Source of the DNA: Cristatella mucedo
Lineage: Eukaryota; Bryozoa; Phylactolaemata; Cristatellidae
Direction of reading: 5' to 3'
Length of the DNA: 64,000 bases
Assembly (NCBI GenBank): GCA_009760855.2
Contig: WPIO01000039.1
Location: 2,285,501-2,349,500 of the forward strand
The position numbers and the translations under genes were made by a program. Shown here piece after piece: positions 1 to 15,055 of this stretch; the stretch's first letter is position 1, and every line of letters begins with the position of its first letter. The notes below the pieces were generated by a model. The model searched no databases and was not told the DNA's origin. It worked only from the letters and a program-made list of their open reading frames with translations.

Positions 1-28
1 TGCGACTTGCTATCCGTTGGTTTTGCAG

Positions 29-670
29 ATTATTTAGACATTGCAACCAGGATCTTGAAATTGGAGGCATTCGAATCACGAAAGGTCTCCCAATTTCCAT
101 ACTGGTGTATGCCCTACATTACGACTCTGTTCATTGGCCGGAGCCTTATACATTCAGACCTGAAAGGTGCCCCTAGTTTACAGTTGATCGCGAGCTGCGG
201 TTTTAGGAAGCTACCCAAATAGCTGCAGTTTACCTGGTTTTTTAGTTCAATGCATGCTCTGACAGGTTCCTTCCCGAAGAAAAGGCGAAGCGCCATCCAT
301 ATGCCTATTTACCGTTTGGAGATGGACCAAGATTTTGTATAGCAAATCGACTGGCACTGCTGGAAGCGAAGACTGCCATTGTGAAGATTTTAACGAAATA
401 CGAGATTTGCCCTTGTGAGGGAACACCGGTAAGTGGTTTTTGTGCTCCTGATATTGATTATTTTCAAACTCGGCATGCCTAAGTGCATTCAATGCACCAA
501 GCAGTTGATTTTATATTGACATAGCACATCACATTTTGTGACTAGATTTGTTTTTGAATAGCTTCATCTTCTTAATAGTCCAGCACTTCATCTACTATTT
601 TTGATAGGGTGATATCCAGCTCCCTTTGAAGCTAATTGCCACTTCCCTCAATGTCATCGAAGAAAACTAG
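29..670 (+). CDS. cytochrome P450-A, CYP3-like, last three exons (5' part outside window)
   Basis: Three exons join without a frame break: 29-166, 266-428 and 608-670 (TAG at 668-670). All acceptors are AG and all donors GT. Exon one encodes the strand after the K helix and ends in the FRPER (PERF-type) motif split by the intron. Exon two carries the heme-binding loop FGDGPRFCIA with the axial Cys, followed by the L-helix LALLEAK. Exon three gives a short C-terminus that starts GDIQLPLKL. In the P450 family these parts hold heme iron for oxygen activation at the cytosolic face of the ER. The first two exons are 138 and 163 nt, exactly like the matching exons of the P450 at 30-41 kb, so the two are paralogues. 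Oddities: the usual Gly two residues after the heme Cys is Ala, and the C-terminus is about ten residues shorter than that of the paralogue. N-terminal exons would lie left of the window. Confidence 0.9.
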
Positions 671-934
671 GGTGACCTATACTTATGTTTAGTAGAGGCA
701 CTCTTAATGCTGTATTGAGGGTAACATATAGTCATGGCAATGTTGTAATTGTATATATTCAGAGTTTTGTAATAGCTCGCAAAGTTAAACTCGATAGGCA
801 GCTCATTTACTTTTATGTGATAGTCATGGATGAAAGGATGGCCTCTTTGGCTTTTAATAGTTGGTGAGTCAAAGCTAGCTTAATGCCTGTGCACTCCATC
901 TTCAAAAGTATTTCTCATTTTTATGCCGTTCAGG

Positions 935-972
<38 letters not shown>

Positions 973-1060
973 AAATATATATATATATATATGCATGTAT
1001 AAATATATATATACATATATATAAATATATATATATACATATATGTATATATATATATTC
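935..1060. repeat. (TA)n microsatellite with TATG/TATAA interruptions
   Basis: Nearly uninterrupted alternating TA, broken by ATGTATGTATAAA-like units. Open frames through it read only Tyr-Ile repeats and are not genes. Confidence 0.95.
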
Positions 1061-1959
1061 AGACCAAATGCTGAAGATCTAATGCCTTCATTCAATAGTA
1101 ACCTCCATTAGAAACGTATTTCACCCAATGTGAAGCTCTTTACTGCCTTTCTAATAAGCAAATAGTTCAGTTTGACACTTGTTTCGGCTGGATGAAGTCA
1201 CAAGTCTGAGAGGCTTCTACCAACCAATTCTACTGTACGGCATTTAACTTTCCAGCTGCTCAGGATCCAGAAAACTAGCTGTTCCGAATAGCTGCATCGA
1301 GATGACGCTAAATAGAACCCACTTGGCTATTTGTGCCACTGTAATGTGGCATTATTTGATAGACCGGCCGTATTCAGTCGAACAGCTCTTTTTAAACTAT
1401 TAACACTTCTCATTCTTTGTTTAAAAACGTACTCCTTCAGAGGATAGATAGATAGATACTGGTGAAGATAGTGCCCTGAAGCTGGGAGCAACGAATTAGT
1501 GCAACCCGAGCAGTCCACTCTAAGCAGAAATTAATCGGAAATCGATGGCACAAAGGTCGCATTTGGAATAGCTATTTCAGAGCATCGTCGTCGTTATAAT
1601 GTAAGCCGCAAATTTCATGCCATCGAACTCGCTCGCTTCTATGCAATTAGGATGCAAATGCACCTTGCTCTTACCGAAATCCATCGAAATTCTCAAACTC
1701 TGGATTGTTTCGTTGTACCTCAAACTAAACCCAAACCCCTTGAAAGCTGGCCCATCAGTTTTTACTTTTCCGCAGCATGAAACTCACTACCGAATGATGT
1801 CTTCACATCCCCTGACTAGAGACTTTTAAAAGAAGCTGAAACCCACCTATTACCCACAGCCTTGGTTGCTGTGTCAGGATTAATTATCTTTGAAGTGCTC
1901 ATAGCATGTTTTTGTTGATCTGAGTAATATTCATTACGAGAAAACAGCATACAAAGTCT

Positions 1960-2100
1960 TCTCTGATTAGCAGCTATTACCACCGCTTGCAGTCGGCAAT
2001 AAAGGATCGCCCATCTGCAGGATTCGAATCCGCGACACACATAGTGCCTACTTGCTATGCAGTTTTCCAAGTCCCTTCGTCTTTGCAATATTCATTTAGA
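1960..2100 (-). mobile_element. SINE family A, decayed copy (reverse)
   Basis: Read on the minus strand it contains the family-A core: a B-box-like GGATTCGAATCC, then GCGATCCTTTATTGCC, then CTGCAAGCGGTGGT. The same string of motifs is seen at 15056, 54947 and 59586. The copy is diverged and its ends are uncertain. Confidence 0.7.
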
Positions 2101-5100
2101 GAAAGCAGTATAGTGCCCACCCACTATGCGGTTGGCAGAGTCCCTTCTCGAAAGAAATGTCTTTGAATCTGTGTCAATTCGAACGTGGCAGACGAACTAC
2201 TTTCAGCAATAAAGGATGGCAAAGGCAAGTAGCTGGATCCAGAGGATATGGCGCCAGTCTCGGCTTGGCTCGAGTGAAAAGCGACGTTGCGGAGCGAAGC
2301 ATTGTCACTGCTGACTTGCCTCCTACCCAGCCTATGCAAAAAACCTTGAAAGACATTTAGTTCCCTTGGAGTTCTTTTACAAATCCATTGTATAATAATT
2401 GATGCCATTAATATGCCGATCAATCAATGAGAACCACTGCAATCGAGCTACTTCTATCGTTCAGGGATAGAGGGTCCCTGTGAATCACCAGTAGGGCCAA
2501 ATGAATGGAGTGCTTCCAAGCTGAAAAGTGCCTGCAAATTGTGCAAGCTACCGAGGTTCCGAAAAGATCCCCTGACTTATTTGTACTCGTTTTTAGCACA
2601 GATATGTTGATTTTCTGCGGATCCTAGTAATGAAGACGGTAAATGCTGGCCTAAACGTGTTTTTTGATTACGATTATTTAAGATCAGCAAATTTTGAACG
2701 TGCATTAAGTAAGGTAGTGCTAGGAGACAACTTTTGCAGCTGCATCTCGTAGGAAGCTATAGGCAAACGTTAGTGTGAGGGAGTTTTTACAAACCTATTC
2801 AGCATTTTTAATCCATTAATAGTCTTGGTAAGTGGTGCCCTCAAGTTTGTAGCATTTAACTTAATTCATTTTAAGTGATGCTAACTGATTTCCAAAAACT
2901 AGACTCTTTCAGGGATACTTTTTCTAGATCATTTAACAGAACCTGTCCATGAGATAAAGTCACAAATGACTTACTTGGCTCCTAGATGGGTTGCAGAATC
3001 GCTGATCTGCATGCTTTGCAGAAAAATAATCGAATCACCGTTAAAAAAATGCTAATTACACTGGCAGTAACCGGCACTGAAATGCCCTAATTAGGTTAGG
3101 TAGGTACATGCTATACAGGCCGGCCGGCCGGCCGCCATACGACGCGAACATGCACACTCTGTGGAGCTGTATTGTTTGATGCTCCCTTATCCGCTCGAAA
3201 CAGTTAATCATAATGAATGTGCGTTGCTTTTTATAATGAATAGTCTCGCATCCTAAAAATAAAACAAAGGGGAGGGGGCTCGCCAGCCACGTCTAGTTTG
3301 GCAAGGAATCCTGGGGCTAAGCAATTTTCCACGGAGATGTCTCTTTTCTACCATCGTAAGGCGGCTGTGAACCAAGCAGTTAGTCTGCTGGACTCTGAGA
3401 ACTTGCGCTATGTTCTAGGGCATTCACTCGTTGGTAGATAGCCTGAAGTTTTCTAACCGCTTCAAAGTCTGCAGGCCGATATCAAAGCGTTTGCCTTGAC
3501 CCTAAATTGCCTCCTGCACCACGGAAAGCCAGTGTAGCCGGACCTATGAGCTTCTCGGTGAGCGCTCTGCACCTCGCTGAATTTGGTGATAAGTTGAGCC
3601 TCTCAGATCAAAGGCCTTTCGCATTAAAAATATCTGTAGCCACAGCTCGAGGAGCGAATTGCATCAAGTTTACTTTCGAAATAACGTGTTTGTGAAGCAT
3701 TAGTTTCATCATCAACATTCCTGATATTCCTCGATAGCTGCAATGTAACTACGTAGCTGGTTTGGGTAAAGTAGTGTTTTCGAAAAATTGTCATGATTTA
3801 AGTCGATCGTAATTGCTGTAGTTTGGTCGCCGTCGCGAAAAGCACAGAAGGCCCGCCGACGACCAACACCATTAGTTGGTTTCACTACATACGGTGCCGG
3901 GGCAAGCACCACTCTCTTAGCCCTCTCGCCCACCCGAGTCTCTCCCACGACTGCCCACATCACATCAATCACTGACAGCTTGTCCCACCCCAATACCGCA
4001 CCGTGGGTCGCAGCCCGCTCGGCCAACTATCTGGGGCAGTATCTTCATTTAAAAGATATCACAATTGCGTTTTGCCGAGGCCCATGGCGTGATCTGCAGG
4101 CGGTGTTGTATAGTCACCAAAGCACACGGTCAGAGTCAATGGACTGATTAATGAACTTTATATAGCATGAGCCCGGAATTCAGGGAAGCACCGCTGTAAC
4201 TTCAGGACTTCCGAGAAGAAATTCTCGCACTCTACTTTAAGTTTTAGCCCAGGTCTACACCATGCTTAGTGAGCCTTGATTGTGACTAAGTGCATTGTTG
4301 AGCATTTGAGATATAGTATCTAACTTGGCAGCTCATTTGTTTTTAGAGACCGCCGCTGCTGCTGGGTGTCGGCACGGTGAATTTAAGCTCTCAGAAGCCG
4401 ATTGTCTTGCGCTTTTTACCGAGGGAAGCTCAAACATAAAATCTTGGAGCCGCACCATTTGGACTTCATTTGCATTCACAAAATCTTCATGATGCTAACT
4501 GCTGAACATGCCCTTCAGCAGCCGGATTGCGAGCCATGGGAGCGAGTCCGGGAGCTGAGTGCATCGCACACTAACTGGTGTAGAAATATGAAAACAATGT
4601 CTTTAAGATGAAAAATTATATTCGTGGTTGCAATGTAATTCGTGGGATCCCCAGGATTACTAAAAGGACTTTATTGCCTTAGTGCTGTTTTTCGTGAGTG
4701 ATGTGCTAACGACAGGTCGTAACATCGCCTGCCTTGTATTACTATAAATGTGCCTCACGACAGCACCGGAATCTTTTTCGTCAATTCCTTCGTTGCATGG
4801 TGTCTCTTTAGGCATGCTATAACTCAGGCGTCGTACCTTGTTGCTTATTAGGCTGAGGAGTTACATATTGGGGGAAGCTGAGAATCAGTGTAACGTTTTT
4901 AAAGACATTCCTTCGCCGATCAAAGATAAGCCGATTATGTGACAGCATGAATATAATACATAATAATAATTCACACTGTCTGATGACGTTATGGTTATTG
5001 GATAAAAGGACAGTTAGAGTTCCACCGGACCTACGATACCTGCACTGCCTCGCTTGGTTGTCGCCTACGGAATAGCCGCAGTTCGCACAGCGACTTTAAA

Positions 5101-5117
5101 CTCAAGAAATATTCCTC

Positions 5118-5560
<443 letters not shown>

Positions 5561-8500
5561 GTGGGCATTCTCCACTGAAAGGTGTTACTGGTTTTTCTTG
5601 AGCCCGAGTTCTCCCTTAGAGATCAGTCGCTGATATTATTTAGGGGTATGTAGGACATGGTTGAAAACCTGCTGCCAGTCGGTAGGGGGGAGCATGATCT
5701 TTCTTAACCACTTGAACCAAATACGTGGTATCAAGTGTCTTTGCCTGCGGCTAAAGATTAAGACGCGTGACTCAATTCTGAACATAGTTTAACTAAGAGA
5801 AACTAGCGAACCGCTGCTAATGCTAGTAGCGAGTAAGCAACGTATGTATGGGTCTCGTGTGTACCTATAGAGTTCAGCTTGATGTTCTCCTGGTATCCAG
5901 CTCTCTATTGACATGGTGATGGTAACTCCGGCTGGTATGACTGATTTTGTCAATGACCTGCATCAGCAAGAAGTCTGGACAATTTTTTATCTCCGCACTG
6001 AAATGCTTGTGTGTGCATGTGCTGATTTGCTCGTACGTCTTTCAACGTAAAACTTCATTCGTCCTGTACTTTGAAATGACCTTTTGGGCACTTCTATTTA
6101 ACACAGCAACATTCTTGTTTCCATTATCTTTATTCGTAAATTAACGAAAATAAAAACATTCTGCTGGCGTACTAGACATGTCCCAAAAAGCTATTCTTGA
6201 AAGCTATGAACCGGCTATTTCCTCACAGGTGTTAATATGTTAGCAGTAGAAAGTCGGAATTGTCATGTCATGTCATGTTATCAATGGGAGTGGAACTCGT
6301 GATGGTACAGGGAGCCGAAGTCTGTCTTGGGTTGCAGAGTTGAATTTGCTTCTAAAAGTTTGCCCCGGTGTGTGGTCAGAGTGTGTTTCTCTAGTTTCAT
6401 CTGATTGACTGTTGGCGCCCCTTAGTCTTCTGATTGGCGCCCCTTTATTGTAACTGACCAATTTTTAGTTTAGTGAAGGTTGACATTCACACCGAAGTAT
6501 CGGTTGTCATTTGTGCCTCGTCATTTAAGTCATAGAATGTAAGAGTACCATAAATGCAAGAGGCAGTAGCGAATTTCAGGAACTGTTGGAAGTGGGCAGA
6601 AACAGAAATATTTAATTGGGCACGAGTACGAAATACTTGGTTTAGAAGATCCACGGTACTCTTGCTAAGTCTAAGGTGATGTTAAGTGTGAATTATGAAG
6701 TCAAGAAGCCGGTAAGCCTCTGCACATGATGTCACTCTTTGCCGCTTGGTTGGTGCGTCAATATAGTAAATTCATTTATGTATCTCATTTGCTGAAGAAG
6801 CTACAACAGCTGATGCTTGATAAACAAATCGAGAGGAAACGTTTTAGTCCGTGCCACACGATACACAGCGGCATAGCTTCGTCACAGCTATCGATAACCT
6901 GCAACAGTTTCAGCCTCACCGTGCCCTAGAATCCTCCGAGAGCCATAATTTTAAGCTTTTTTCCAACTTTTAGCTTCATAAAAAAATATTCGTCAACGGA
7001 AGTTTTTGATCTGCAGTTCCTTAACTGAGAAAATACGGCTCAGCTATGCCTCTTACCTGGTCTGTGTGAGAGCTCTATGGCTAGTGGCTGTACACCGAAA
7101 GCCACCCATGCATCGAGTACACTGCAGACATAACTGCAAACCAATAGCTCCCCTCGTGCCTCCTTGGAGTTACACATATGTAGATGCATAACATAACTTC
7201 TTCAGAGCAAGGACATGGAACTTATGCCAAAGGACTTTCTAAAAACCTCGGGAGTCAAGTATGCACTTTCGTAAATGTGTAACTGGGTATTGCAGAACAC
7301 TATTCCGTCAAGCGGCAATGCATTTGTTTGTACATACAATGCAGTGACCGGCGCAGTTTCTCGGTGATGACTCAGCATTCTGTACTGCGGCCCGTGTCCA
7401 CCATGCGAACAGAGAGTCCTAGCCCAGCCGGGGGTAACGTGCTCGCTCTTCAAGACCCAAGTCGTGGCTATCGAGTCCTGATGTGGGCGATCCTTGATTG
7501 CCTTGATTGCAAGCGGTATTGATATCCGGTAAGGCTCTTCTGGCGCTATGCAAATGAGGCAGCTGAACCAGAGAGCAGCGAGCACTTAATTTCACTGCCA
7601 GCGCCATCTTTTACTCGGAGCGACCCCCTTCCATTCAACATCAGCCGATCTTCAAAGACAACCCTTACTTTTCATTGCTGGTGGAACGTCTATCAACTTC
7701 CTCACTAGCTTAGCTGATTTAACAGTCCTTTGGAGAAAAGTGACTTTATTATAATAGACATTCAGCCCCCTAAAACCTTATGGACAACTCTTAAAAATGT
7801 ATCTACAAAATGCCCGCTCAATATGCACTGACCATCTAATCAAAGTAGAATGTTTATTGACGCCATTCTTTACTTGCTGGCCGCGGCCTAGACCTAGCAG
7901 AAATCAAATAACTTAACGACTAGAGCCAACACAACTCTAGAAGGATATTCTTTCATTCTTGGCCCCTAGATCAATTAAAACAGGTGGAGGCGGTGCAATT
8001 GCCTTAAGATCCTCACTGAACATTTTTGCCATCTTGCAATCCTTTCGAAAAAGTCCTTTTAATCTACTGACCGAGCAACTACTGTGAGGAAGAAGTGCAT
8101 TTTAGCATCTTTTTTAATATCGTCAAGTAGGAGAATGTTTTGAGGTCATTAGGAAGTAATTATCAGGGCTTAGAAACAAACAAACGAAAGGCACAGACTC
8201 CAGAGAACATTGGTTCAAGGCAGAGCTAGTTTACTTGAATCAGCAGAACGGCTAGTACAATGTTTAGCCTGACTGAGGAGTAGTTCTGATAGGTAAGCTG
8301 TAGCCAGAGAATAGAGGTATCTACAGGCAGTCTATTAAATTCAATTTAAGATTGTTTTATTTCTTCCCGATTGTAGCCCTGTGCTTTTTTGCAGCCATAC
8401 GCGTCCGAACATATGGCCACTTGGAAATCTTAAGGTCGCTTTTTCAGTGACAAAGCTAGAGATTACCGAAGCCGTCTCAAGAAAGGGCTTTAGGGAAATT

Positions 8501-9060
8501 ATTACATCCCCACACCTCAGTTGAGAGGCAGGAGATTCATTGGAACTAATGGCCTGTATGTAAAAGGAATTTAAATTCAGACGCAAAATGCACCATGAAA
8601 ATGCAAAACGCTGTAATGATCTACAGACAGTAGTTCTCGTAATAGGCTTGGCAGTTTGTGGTTTTTTGACAGGAATACCCGCTGCTTTATAATCTAGTGC
8701 TAGCCAGTGCGATATCTACCCAAGCAGTGGTCACGATCTGAGAAAGACAAGTGAATATTAAGGGCTGCATGATCGAGGCTCTGCGTTGTGCACTTTGTTG
8801 GATTGTCGGGCACAATCGTATGTTGTCAATCTTAGCTATCGCATACGTTAGTTTCTTACGTTTACCTGTGACATTTTTCAAACTGCACTGCAATCGGAGA
8901 CCTTCTGCCTTGGGTCTAAACGCCGAAAAAAAAAATTCCTGGAGTAGGAAACGATCCCTCTATCTCAAGCGAATCAGTCCAATTCTCTCTACCAATGGAG
9001 CTATGCAGACGATTTATCTTATGACATTGAGCGTAGGCCATCGAGTAAAAGCTTTAAATC
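5561..9060. other. non-coding stretch, no gene recognised
   Basis: Open frames are short and show no family motif. A decayed family-A SINE lies near 7432-7565, recognisable from GGGCGATCCTTGATTGCC and GGCTCTTCTGGCGCTATGCAAA. Nothing else could be assigned. Confidence 0.55.
7432..7565 (+). mobile_element. SINE family A, decayed copy
   Basis: It shares the order of family motifs: GTGCTCGCTCTTCAAGACC, GGGCGATCC, GCAAGCGGT and GGCTCTTCTGGCGCTATGC, with a tail AAATGAGGCAGCTGAA. The B box is damaged (TATCGAGTCCTG). Confidence 0.7.
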
Positions 9061-9120
9061 TCCGCCCCTTATGTGCTCAAGCCGAGTTCCAGTGAACTTC
9101 CCAAATGAACGGGTACATTT

Positions 9121-9449
9121 TGTAGTTCGTATGTACGTAAAAGTGTATGTATTGTATGCCGGCTCCTCTGATGAGCCTGTGATGTGGCGTGGACACAGGC
9201 CAGTAACCCGCTGGTGGCCAGATGGTGGATTCACCATCAGGGTCGGCCGGTGCACAGCTGTGGTCCGCCTGTGATGTGGTATGGAGACCGACCGGTAACC
9301 AGCTGGTGGCGAGATGATGGACTGGAGGAGTGGAGGGGGAGTAGAGGCAGAGTAGGGGCCGAAGGGAGCCGTTCGCTCTTCGGCTCCGTGCGTTGGTAAT
9401 AAACTGTCGGTATTGGGCATCGGCTGGCTCTCTGCTGTGCGAACTAACA
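9121..9449 (+). mobile_element. solo LTR-like fragment related to the inner Gypsy LTR
   Basis: It begins TGTAGTTCG and contains GCACAGCTGTGGTCCGCCTG followed by an AATAAACTGTCGGTATT polyadenylation-type segment. Both are also found, in the same order, in the Gypsy LTRs at 47166 and 52844 when those are read on the minus strand. It ends near CGAACTAACA, giving TG...CA termini. I see no clear target duplication, because the right flank is another copy of the same family in the opposite direction. Confidence 0.65.
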
Positions 9450-9469
9450 GTAACGAAGTACTAACAGCA

Positions 9470-9725
9470 GGTTACCGGCCGGTCTCCATACCACATCGCA
9501 GGCGGACCACAGCTGTGCACCGGCCGACCCTGATGGTAAATCCACCATCTGGCCACCAGCGGGTTACTGGCCTGTGTCCACGCCACATCACAGGCTCATC
9601 AGAGGAGCCGGCATACAATACATACACACACATGTACATACGAACTACACGCCCCCTTGACATTAAGTTCACAAGTCAGGAGCCGGCATACAATATATAC
9701 ATACATACGTACATACGAAACTACA
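9470..9725 (-). mobile_element. reverse LTR fragment of the same family with adjacent polypurine tract
   Basis: Positions 9470-9649 are the reverse complement of 9121-9302. On the minus strand the LTR start (TGTAGTTCG) is preceded by GTCAAGGGGGCG, matching the purine tract next to the inner Gypsy LTR (GTCAAGGGAGCG at 47474-47485). A second short copy of the LTR head follows at about 9675-9725. This is a remnant of a Gypsy 3' end. Confidence 0.65.
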
Positions 9726-9736
9726 CATTTATAATG

Positions 9737-9893
9737 CCGCACTGGTTTGGGCCAGCGGTTAAAGTACTGGCACCGACCCAGGTCAAGGTGAAAGCTGCTG
9801 ACCGATGTAGTAGGCTCAAGCCCCGTGGCATACAAGAACCGCCTGAATAGAGATTAAGCTCCTTTGAGAGATAGATAAATGAGTTATATTTAT
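9737..9893 (+). mobile_element. SINE family B copy
   Basis: It starts CACTGGTTTGGGCCAGCGGTTAA, continues with GACCCAGGTCAAGGTGAAAG and a B-box-like GGCTCAAGCCCCGTGG, and ends GCCTGAATAGAGATTAAGCTCC with an AAATGAGTTATAT tail. The ordered blocks match the copies at 5185, 21665 and 42795. Confidence 0.8.
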
Positions 9894-12230
<2,337 letters not shown>

Positions 12231-12234
12231 TTAT

Positions 12235-12620
12235 AATCGTAATGATAGTAATTATAATAAGGAATTTGTATAGTGCCCCCAGTGAACTAAATCTCTTTCT
12301 AGGGACTTTTCGTATGCTGTGTACGAAGCATGTCACCAACGTTAGGGATACAATACACACTGTCAGCATGCATAAGCGCACAGATGAAAATTTATAAGGA
12401 CTGGCGAACGCTATTAGGATTAAATGCGGTTTTGGCTTTTTTTAAATCTTGTCATGTTAGCGATGTTATGACATTGGTCAGGAGTGAGCTCCAGGCTTCG
12501 GGAGCACATCAACCATGATATTACTCACCATTCAATTGCATTTCCCTTTGCAGCAAATGTAAAGCGACTAGAAAGAGATTGAGTTCTCTGAAGGCACTTT
12601 ATCAAGCGAATTATTATTAT
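12235..12620. mobile_element. two LINE 3' ends, head to head (minus 12235-12515, plus 12515-12620)
   Basis: The left part read on the minus strand ends with the LINE 3' signature (AGAAAGAGATTTAGTTCACTGG) and an ATT-type tail. The right part ends on the plus strand with AAGCGACTAGAAAGAGATTG, AGTTCTCTGAAGGCACTTTATCAA and (ATT)n. Both belong to the L2/CR1-like family that is best preserved at 49432-51031. Confidence 0.75.
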
Positions 12621-12689
12621 CATTACTATAACCGAATGCATACTCTCCAAAGGACCCAGGGTTCATTCGAGACACAGCCAAGCAATAAG

Positions 12690-13175
12690 AGTCAGAAGAG
12701 AGGGTGGTACATGCCCAGCCGAGTTGAAAAGTAACTCTGATAAGTAGGCTGGAACCACGGAATGAATGAACCAAAAAGTGAGCAGCAGAACCTTGACGTC
12801 GATATGGTACTCGATTCGAATCCAACGCAGGTAAGCAAGTAGTGGTGAAATGTGGCAACTGCAATGCTCACCGCGAACAAGCTCGAGTACTGAGTTTCAC
12901 GCCAACAGCAAGTGCCTGATTGCACAGGCCAGAAGAAGAGCTAGCAGCAGTGAATCGCAGAAGTCAAGATGGGGTGCCAATGCATGGATCAACTTAGACG
13001 TAGCTTCCCTGTCTAGGTAGGCCGGACGTTTTTCAATGTTACCTAGCAGAAAAAGCCTGACAGGTGTGTGGTGAAGGTCGTGAAAGGTAGGAACTTCCTT
13101 TGCAGCTAATGTAAAGCACATAGAAAGAGATTGATTTCTCTGAGGGCGCTTTATCAAGTGTATTATTATTTTTAA
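12690..13175. mobile_element. decayed LINE fragments (minus 12690-13030, plus 3' tail 13090-13175)
   Basis: On the minus strand, remnants of the C-terminal ORF2 region are readable: a LDFCDSLL-type motif, CAIR and LLADLHW-like DNA. From 13090 a plus-strand 3' tail (AAGCACATAGAAAGAGATTG ... GGCGCTTTATCAAGTG) ends in (ATT)n. Stops and shifts are frequent. Confidence 0.65.
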
Positions 13176-13339
13176 GACAGCCAAAAGTGAGCGAGACCTA
13201 TGCATCATAGTACGAAATACTTCCATGAGAGACTATGAGGTATAGATGCTAGCTGGCAGCCACTGTTGAGTAGACAGCTCGAGGCTCGAGTTGGAGATTG
13301 TGACTAGTATCGAAATCAATAGTCAGACCTCTACCGAAG

Positions 13340-13856
13340 GCATAGCGTCAACGCTTCTAGGTACTGTCACTTACTTTTAGGCACTTTCATTGTTTGGTTC
13401 CATCCTGCCTATCAGAGCTACTCGGCACCAGGTTAAACGTCGTACCACCTGCTTTTCTGTATCGAATCGAATACCTGCACCTCGTGCTAACCTCAAATCC
13501 TTTGGAGACCGTACCTTAAAGCTCACTTCCGAATGGCGTTGCGGCATCCTAATACTTAACGACATTTAAAAAGAAGCTAAGAATGCATCCATTTATCACT
13601 GCATTTAGTGGATGTATGAGAGTCTCCCTTTTATGTTCTTATGAGCGCTGACACTGCACGCTGCCACTTACTACATTTGCATGCTGACCCTATGCACATC
13701 ACCTCTGTCCATTTTATGCTTGTTGATATTAAGCATAGTACCATTAACCATTTAACTATGCTTCCTTTTCAGCAAATGTAAGTTGCCTAAAAAGAGATTA
13801 AGGTCTCCAAGGGCACTATGCAAATGCATAATTATTATTATTATTATTATGCATTA
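13340..13856 (+). mobile_element. decayed LINE 3' end with (ATT)n tail
   Basis: It aligns by eye with the C-terminal ORF2 and 3' UTR of the copy at 49432-51031. Shared blocks are CATCGTACCAC-like DNA, CCTCAAATCCTTTGGAGACCG, TTTAAAAAGAAGCTAA, then CAGCAAATGTAA and AAAAAGAGATTAAGGTCTCC, ending in (ATT)n near 13830-13856. No open frame survives. Confidence 0.75.
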
Positions 13857-14427
13857 ACTAATTCCCAAAATTTCTAGCTCCCGAACGCATTGTTTAGGTA
13901 TGCTATTTCAAGCGTTTATTTGAATTATATTGAGTATTAAACTTCAAGGTTAAATTACCTAGCCCACAAGGTAAATTAGCCTTGCAGTCTAATACTTGAC
14001 ATATACGTACATGCACGACCGTGTCTGCTATTGGAATCCTTAGGATTAAGTCGTAAAGATTGGGAATCAAATTCTTATTGTAATCGTGGTTCTACTGAGA
14101 AAAGAGAGTCACGCTTCTAGATGAGCCAGAGTATTGCAATGGTGCCAAAGCTAGCCAAAATATTTCGAGAAGGCCAGCGATTGTTCGATTGGTACGGTAA
14201 ACGTTTGTGTACAAATTAATTTCGATCTGCTTGGTATAATGTCTCTGAAAATTTGCGCAATTCATAACTCATACTAGCGACTTGTAACAGATAAAAACCG
14301 ATAATAGACAGCTTCGTTTTTATGAACAAATGTTAGAGGAATTTTCCGTTATTGCCTCGTTCCCTGCACGTCAGAGGCGCTAGTAACGGATCAGTCAGAA
14401 TCCGAAGCACAGCTTACTATTGTACCC

Positions 14428-15050
14428 AGGCTGGGTTCGGTTGGCTGGGACCGGACGGCTATAGTGAGGGTTAGGGTCACCGGCTAGGCCGGGGTCGGAC
14501 CTACGGCACGGCCGGATGTATGCGGTGACGTGAAGTCACCGGGGCTCTTGGGTACGGGAAGTTGGCCAAGTAAGTCGTGGTGTTGGAGGCTCCCGGTCTC
14601 GCCGAGTTATGCACCTGGATTCGTGCAGGCGTGCTCCGGCGATGCTGCCACGCACGCAAGGGAACTAGTACCCAAGGCCCGAGCGGAGCTGGATAGCTCG
14701 CTCGTTGTTGACTTGTTTTTATTCGGCTTTCCCCGTGTAGCATGTTCGTGACCCCCCCCCCGTGTGTTGGCGTCTTTCGGTGGAAGCTTACGACTTTGGT
14801 AGTTGTCGACTCAGACTAGCCAGCAGTTACTCAGCCAGCCGGGTTTTGGACGGCGTACGCTCGCGCTGTTGGATTCGGAGTCGGTACAACGACAGGACTG
14901 CAGAAGCCGACTGACCCCAACTAACACGTTTGTTCGCGCTTGCTGCATCGTCTTGCGCCCCCGTAGTGTACTGTGTATAGGACCCTCCCTGTAGACTTGT
15001 TTATTTGCTTAGTTGTTGTTGGCGCATGCGTTATTATAAAAGATGTTTAA
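14428..15050. repeat. unclassified GC-rich repeat, second copy at 44746-44985
   Basis: Blocks such as GGTTCGGTTGGCTG, then ACCGGCTAGG-like DNA, then GGGTACGGGAAGTTGGCCAAG and TCTCGCCGAG, recur in the same order but diverged at 44746-44985. Each copy is followed by a family-A SINE (plus at 15056, minus at 44986). After the SINE a CCGCTCGTCTTACCCTAGC block (15243) matches CCGCTCGTCTTGCCCTGGC at 45524. No protein is recognisable. Confidence 0.45.
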
Positions 15051-15055
15051 CCGGT

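Larger units (their letters stand above)
671..5110. other. non-coding stretch, no gene recognised
   Basis: No exon with a recognisable protein was found. It holds a TA-rich microsatellite (about 935-1060), a decayed tRNA-headed SINE in reverse orientation near 1965-2100, and a short GGCC repeat near 3119-3134. Open frames here are below about 105 codons and have no visible family motif. The 3' end of the P450-A transcript should lie at the left edge, but I see no clear canonical AATAAA close to its stop. Confidence 0.6.

Noticed and set aside
3712-4026. 104-codon minus-strand frame
   Set aside because: No recognised motif, no splice context and no second copy; length is compatible with chance.
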